From an uncultured Erysipelotrichaceae bacterium (GTDB lineage: Bacteria; Bacillota_I; Bacilli_A; RFN20; CAG-288): a stretch of 6,042 nt of DNA. How positions within the stretch are numbered: the first letter of the stretch is position 1; each line of letters starts with the position of its first letter. Position numbers and translations under genes: made by a program. The DNA is taken from positions 1 through 6,042 of the forward strand of contig CACXYG010000091.1 of assembly GCA_902771745.1 (NCBI GenBank), written 5' to 3'. Below are positions 4,869 through 6,042 of the stretch, piece by piece. Under the pieces are notes generated by a model, which saw only the letters and a list, made by a program, of their open reading frames with translations, searched no databases and was not told the origin of the DNA.

Positions 4869-5777
4869 TTACTTCTTCTTGATAGAGAAGAGAACATTGG
4901 TAACTAAGGCACCAAGAGCAAAGACAAGAGAGATGATGGTTAAGACCATACCGGTGATAGGAGCATTAGTGGTAAGGAAGTAAATGGTAACAAGACCAAC
5001 ACCACCTAAACCTAAAGCACCAACCATCAACACCCAGGAGAGAACCATGAAGATTTTTCTGATAAGAGCTTTAGAGATAAAGTCGAAGGAGATGATGAAA
5101 GTAATGGTAGTAAAGAAAGAAACCGTCAAACAGATTAAACCGATCATAGAGAGGAGATAACCATTATCTAAGCCTTCAATGAAGGCCTTATCGGTGACAT
5201 AGCCAACACAGGCTAAGATGACAGCGACAATCAAGGCAGCAAAGGAAGCGATAATTAGCGGAATATTGAATTTAACTTCCTCATTTGGAACATAAGGTTT
5301 TACTTCAACAGCAGGCTTTTCTTCTTCCTTAACAGGTTCTTCTTCAACAACTGGAGCAAAAGGAACTTCTTCAATTGGGACTTCCTTTAATGGCTGATTG
5401 GTAGGTTCTTCTGCTAAACCCTGATTGACTGGTTCTTCTGCTACTTCTTCAACAGGTTCAGCTTCAGGTTCTTCTTTAACTGGTTCTTCAGTAACAGTAG
5501 CCTCTTCGGCCTCTTCTTCAACTGGAGCAGTTTCTTCAGTAACAGGAGCCTCTTCTTTAACTGGCTCTTCAACTGGCTCTTCTTCTTCAACCTGTTCTTT
5601 AGCAACAGCTTCTTCAGTTGTTTTTTCTTCTTCGACAGGAGCAACTTCTTCAGCTTGTTCTTCAGGAGCAGGTTCTTCAGTTGCCTTTGGGTAATATTCG
5701 TCTTCTTCAAGACCTTCTAGTAAGGAACTTAAATGGGCGACTTCTAGTTCTTCAAGATTGGTGTTTTCTTCTGGCAT
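4869..5777 (-). CDS. Acidic, Glu/Pro/Val-repeat membrane protein with four predicted TM helices, function unknown
   Basis: A 302-residue protein in two halves. Residues 1-168 are extremely acidic and low in complexity, built from irregular variants of EEPVKEE, APVEEE and VTEE, with no signal peptide; this half is probably disordered and cytoplasmic. Residues 170-297 contain four hydrophobic segments: 170-194, 206-230, 241-268 and 273-297. The tail is SIKKK, a positive-inside cue that places the C-terminus in the cytoplasm. I recognise no family; such proteins are annotated as hypothetical in Firmicutes. The ATG at 5777 is secure because ggagg lies 7 nt upstream (5785-5789 on the complement) and a TATAAT promoter precedes it. 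It is a single-gene unit closed by the hairpin at 4820-4850. A membrane anchor holding an acidic tail is a guess only. Confidence 0.85.
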   Translation of the reverse strand: MPEENTNLEELEVAHLSSLLEGLEEDEYYPKATEEPAPEEQAEEVAPVEEEKTTEEAVAKEQVEEEEPVEEPVKEEAPVTEETAPVEEEAEEATVTEEPVKEEPEAEPVEEVAEEPVNQGLAEEPTNQPLKEVPIEEVPFAPVVEEEPVKEEEKPAVEVKPYVPNEEVKFNIPLIIASFAALIVAVILACVGYVTDKAFIEGLDNGYLLSMIGLICLTVSFFTTITFIISFDFISKALIRKIFMVLSWVLMVGALGLGGVGLVTIYFLTTNAPITGMVLTIISLVFALGALVTNVLFSIKKK

Positions 5778-5833
5778 AGATATTCCTCCCTCTTTAAATA
5801 TATATACATAATTTAAAGAAAATTATTGTTTCT

Positions 5834-5863
5834 ATTATAACGATAAATTTTCACTAAGACCAA
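5834..5863 (-). promoter_or_regulatory. Promoter of the acidic membrane protein gene
   Basis: On the minus strand a consensus TATAAT (5839 down to 5834) is preceded after 18 nt by TTGGTC (5863 down to 5858), which keeps only the TTG of the -35 consensus. Transcription would begin near 5827, leaving an AT-rich leader of about 50 nt before the ATG, with the SD at 5785-5789. The rest of 5864-5983 is very AT-rich and shows no convincing gene. Confidence 0.6.
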
Positions 5864-5983
5864 AAACAAATAGATAATTATGACAAATTTAACGATTATT
5901 CCTTGATTACCTACATATTTAAAAGAGAATTAAACATAAAATATGTAAGTTTTATTGATTAAATATTTAAATTAGGAATTTAG

Positions 5984-6010
5984 AAAATGATGCCTCTAAA
6001 GAGGCATCAT
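5984..6010 (-). terminator. Terminator of a minus-strand gene entering from the right edge
   Basis: gaggcatcat (6001-6010) pairs perfectly with atgatgcctc (5987-5996) around a 4-nt loop. On the minus strand the stem is followed by TTTTCTAAATT, whereas the + strand side is not T-rich. It directly follows a possible stop codon at 6014-6016. Confidence 0.65.
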
Positions 6011-6013
6011 GAA

Positions 6014-6042
6014 TTAGTCTTGAGAAGCAAATTTCTCATAAG
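6014..6042 (-). CDS. Possible last codons of a minus-strand gene (C-terminus only)
   Basis: One minus-strand frame from the window edge reads YEKFASQD and then TAA (6016-6014), and the terminator stem begins 3 nt later. The short gap between stop and hairpin supports a real gene end, but eight residues are far too few to name a protein, and the other frames cannot be excluded. Confidence 0.35.

Noticed and set aside
5425..5694. + strand ORF rich in Ser, Thr, Gly and Ala opposite the acidic tail
   Set aside because: Its composition is the complement of Glu/Pro/Val codon repeats on the other strand, and it has no SD or domain. The lysine/leucine-rich minus-strand frame at 5441-5710 is a shifted reading of the same repeats.
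4869..5777. The acidic repeats as a CRISPR array or tandem DNA repeat
   Set aside because: The ttctt-rich pattern has no fixed repeat length or spacers; it follows from repeated Glu codons in an intact ORF.

Overview
The window looks like a chromosomal stretch of a low-GC Firmicute (Bacilli/Erysipelotrichia-like). The native genes are strongly AT-rich, start behind purine-rich Shine-Dalgarno (SD) sites and end at compact hairpin terminators. Trp is written TGG, so nothing suggests a recoded UGA. The genus cannot be fixed from this sequence.

Layout. (1) Positions 1-1615, + strand: the 3' part of a large superfamily 2 helicase-type gene ending in a DUF3427 region, followed 2 nt later by a MutT-like Nudix pyrophosphohydrolase. 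The two form a tight operon closed by a strong hairpin terminator. (2) Positions 1612-4788, - strand: a small class I SAM-dependent methyltransferase gene, convergent with the Nudix gene (4-nt overlap). It is split by (3) a complete IS66-family insertion sequence at 1971-4583 (2613 bp). The IS has near-perfect 25-bp inverted ends, a 9-bp target duplication (taaaggcat) and intact tnpA, tnpB and tnpC. Removing the IS and one target copy deletes 2622 bp, a multiple of 3, and rejoins a 184-codon methyltransferase ORF without a stop or shift. (4) Positions 4869-5777, - strand: a protein with an acidic Glu/Pro/Val-rich N-terminal half and four predicted membrane helices, with its own promoter, SD and terminator. 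(5) The right edge holds a terminator and probably the last codons of another - strand gene.

How it works together. The helicase and Nudix genes are probably co-expressed and may deal with nucleic acid or nucleotide quality; a defence role is conjecture. The methyltransferase is inactivated and its substrate is unknown. The IS is visibly richer in G+C than its flanks and has no internal stop or frameshift, so it looks like a recent, possibly still active arrival. The most interesting detail is at its left end: a hairpin pairs the tnpA SD with upstream sequence, and a candidate internal promoter would start RNA inside that hairpin and leave out its upstream arm. That is the arrangement expected if read-through RNA from the host is kept untranslated while the element's own transcript is translated.
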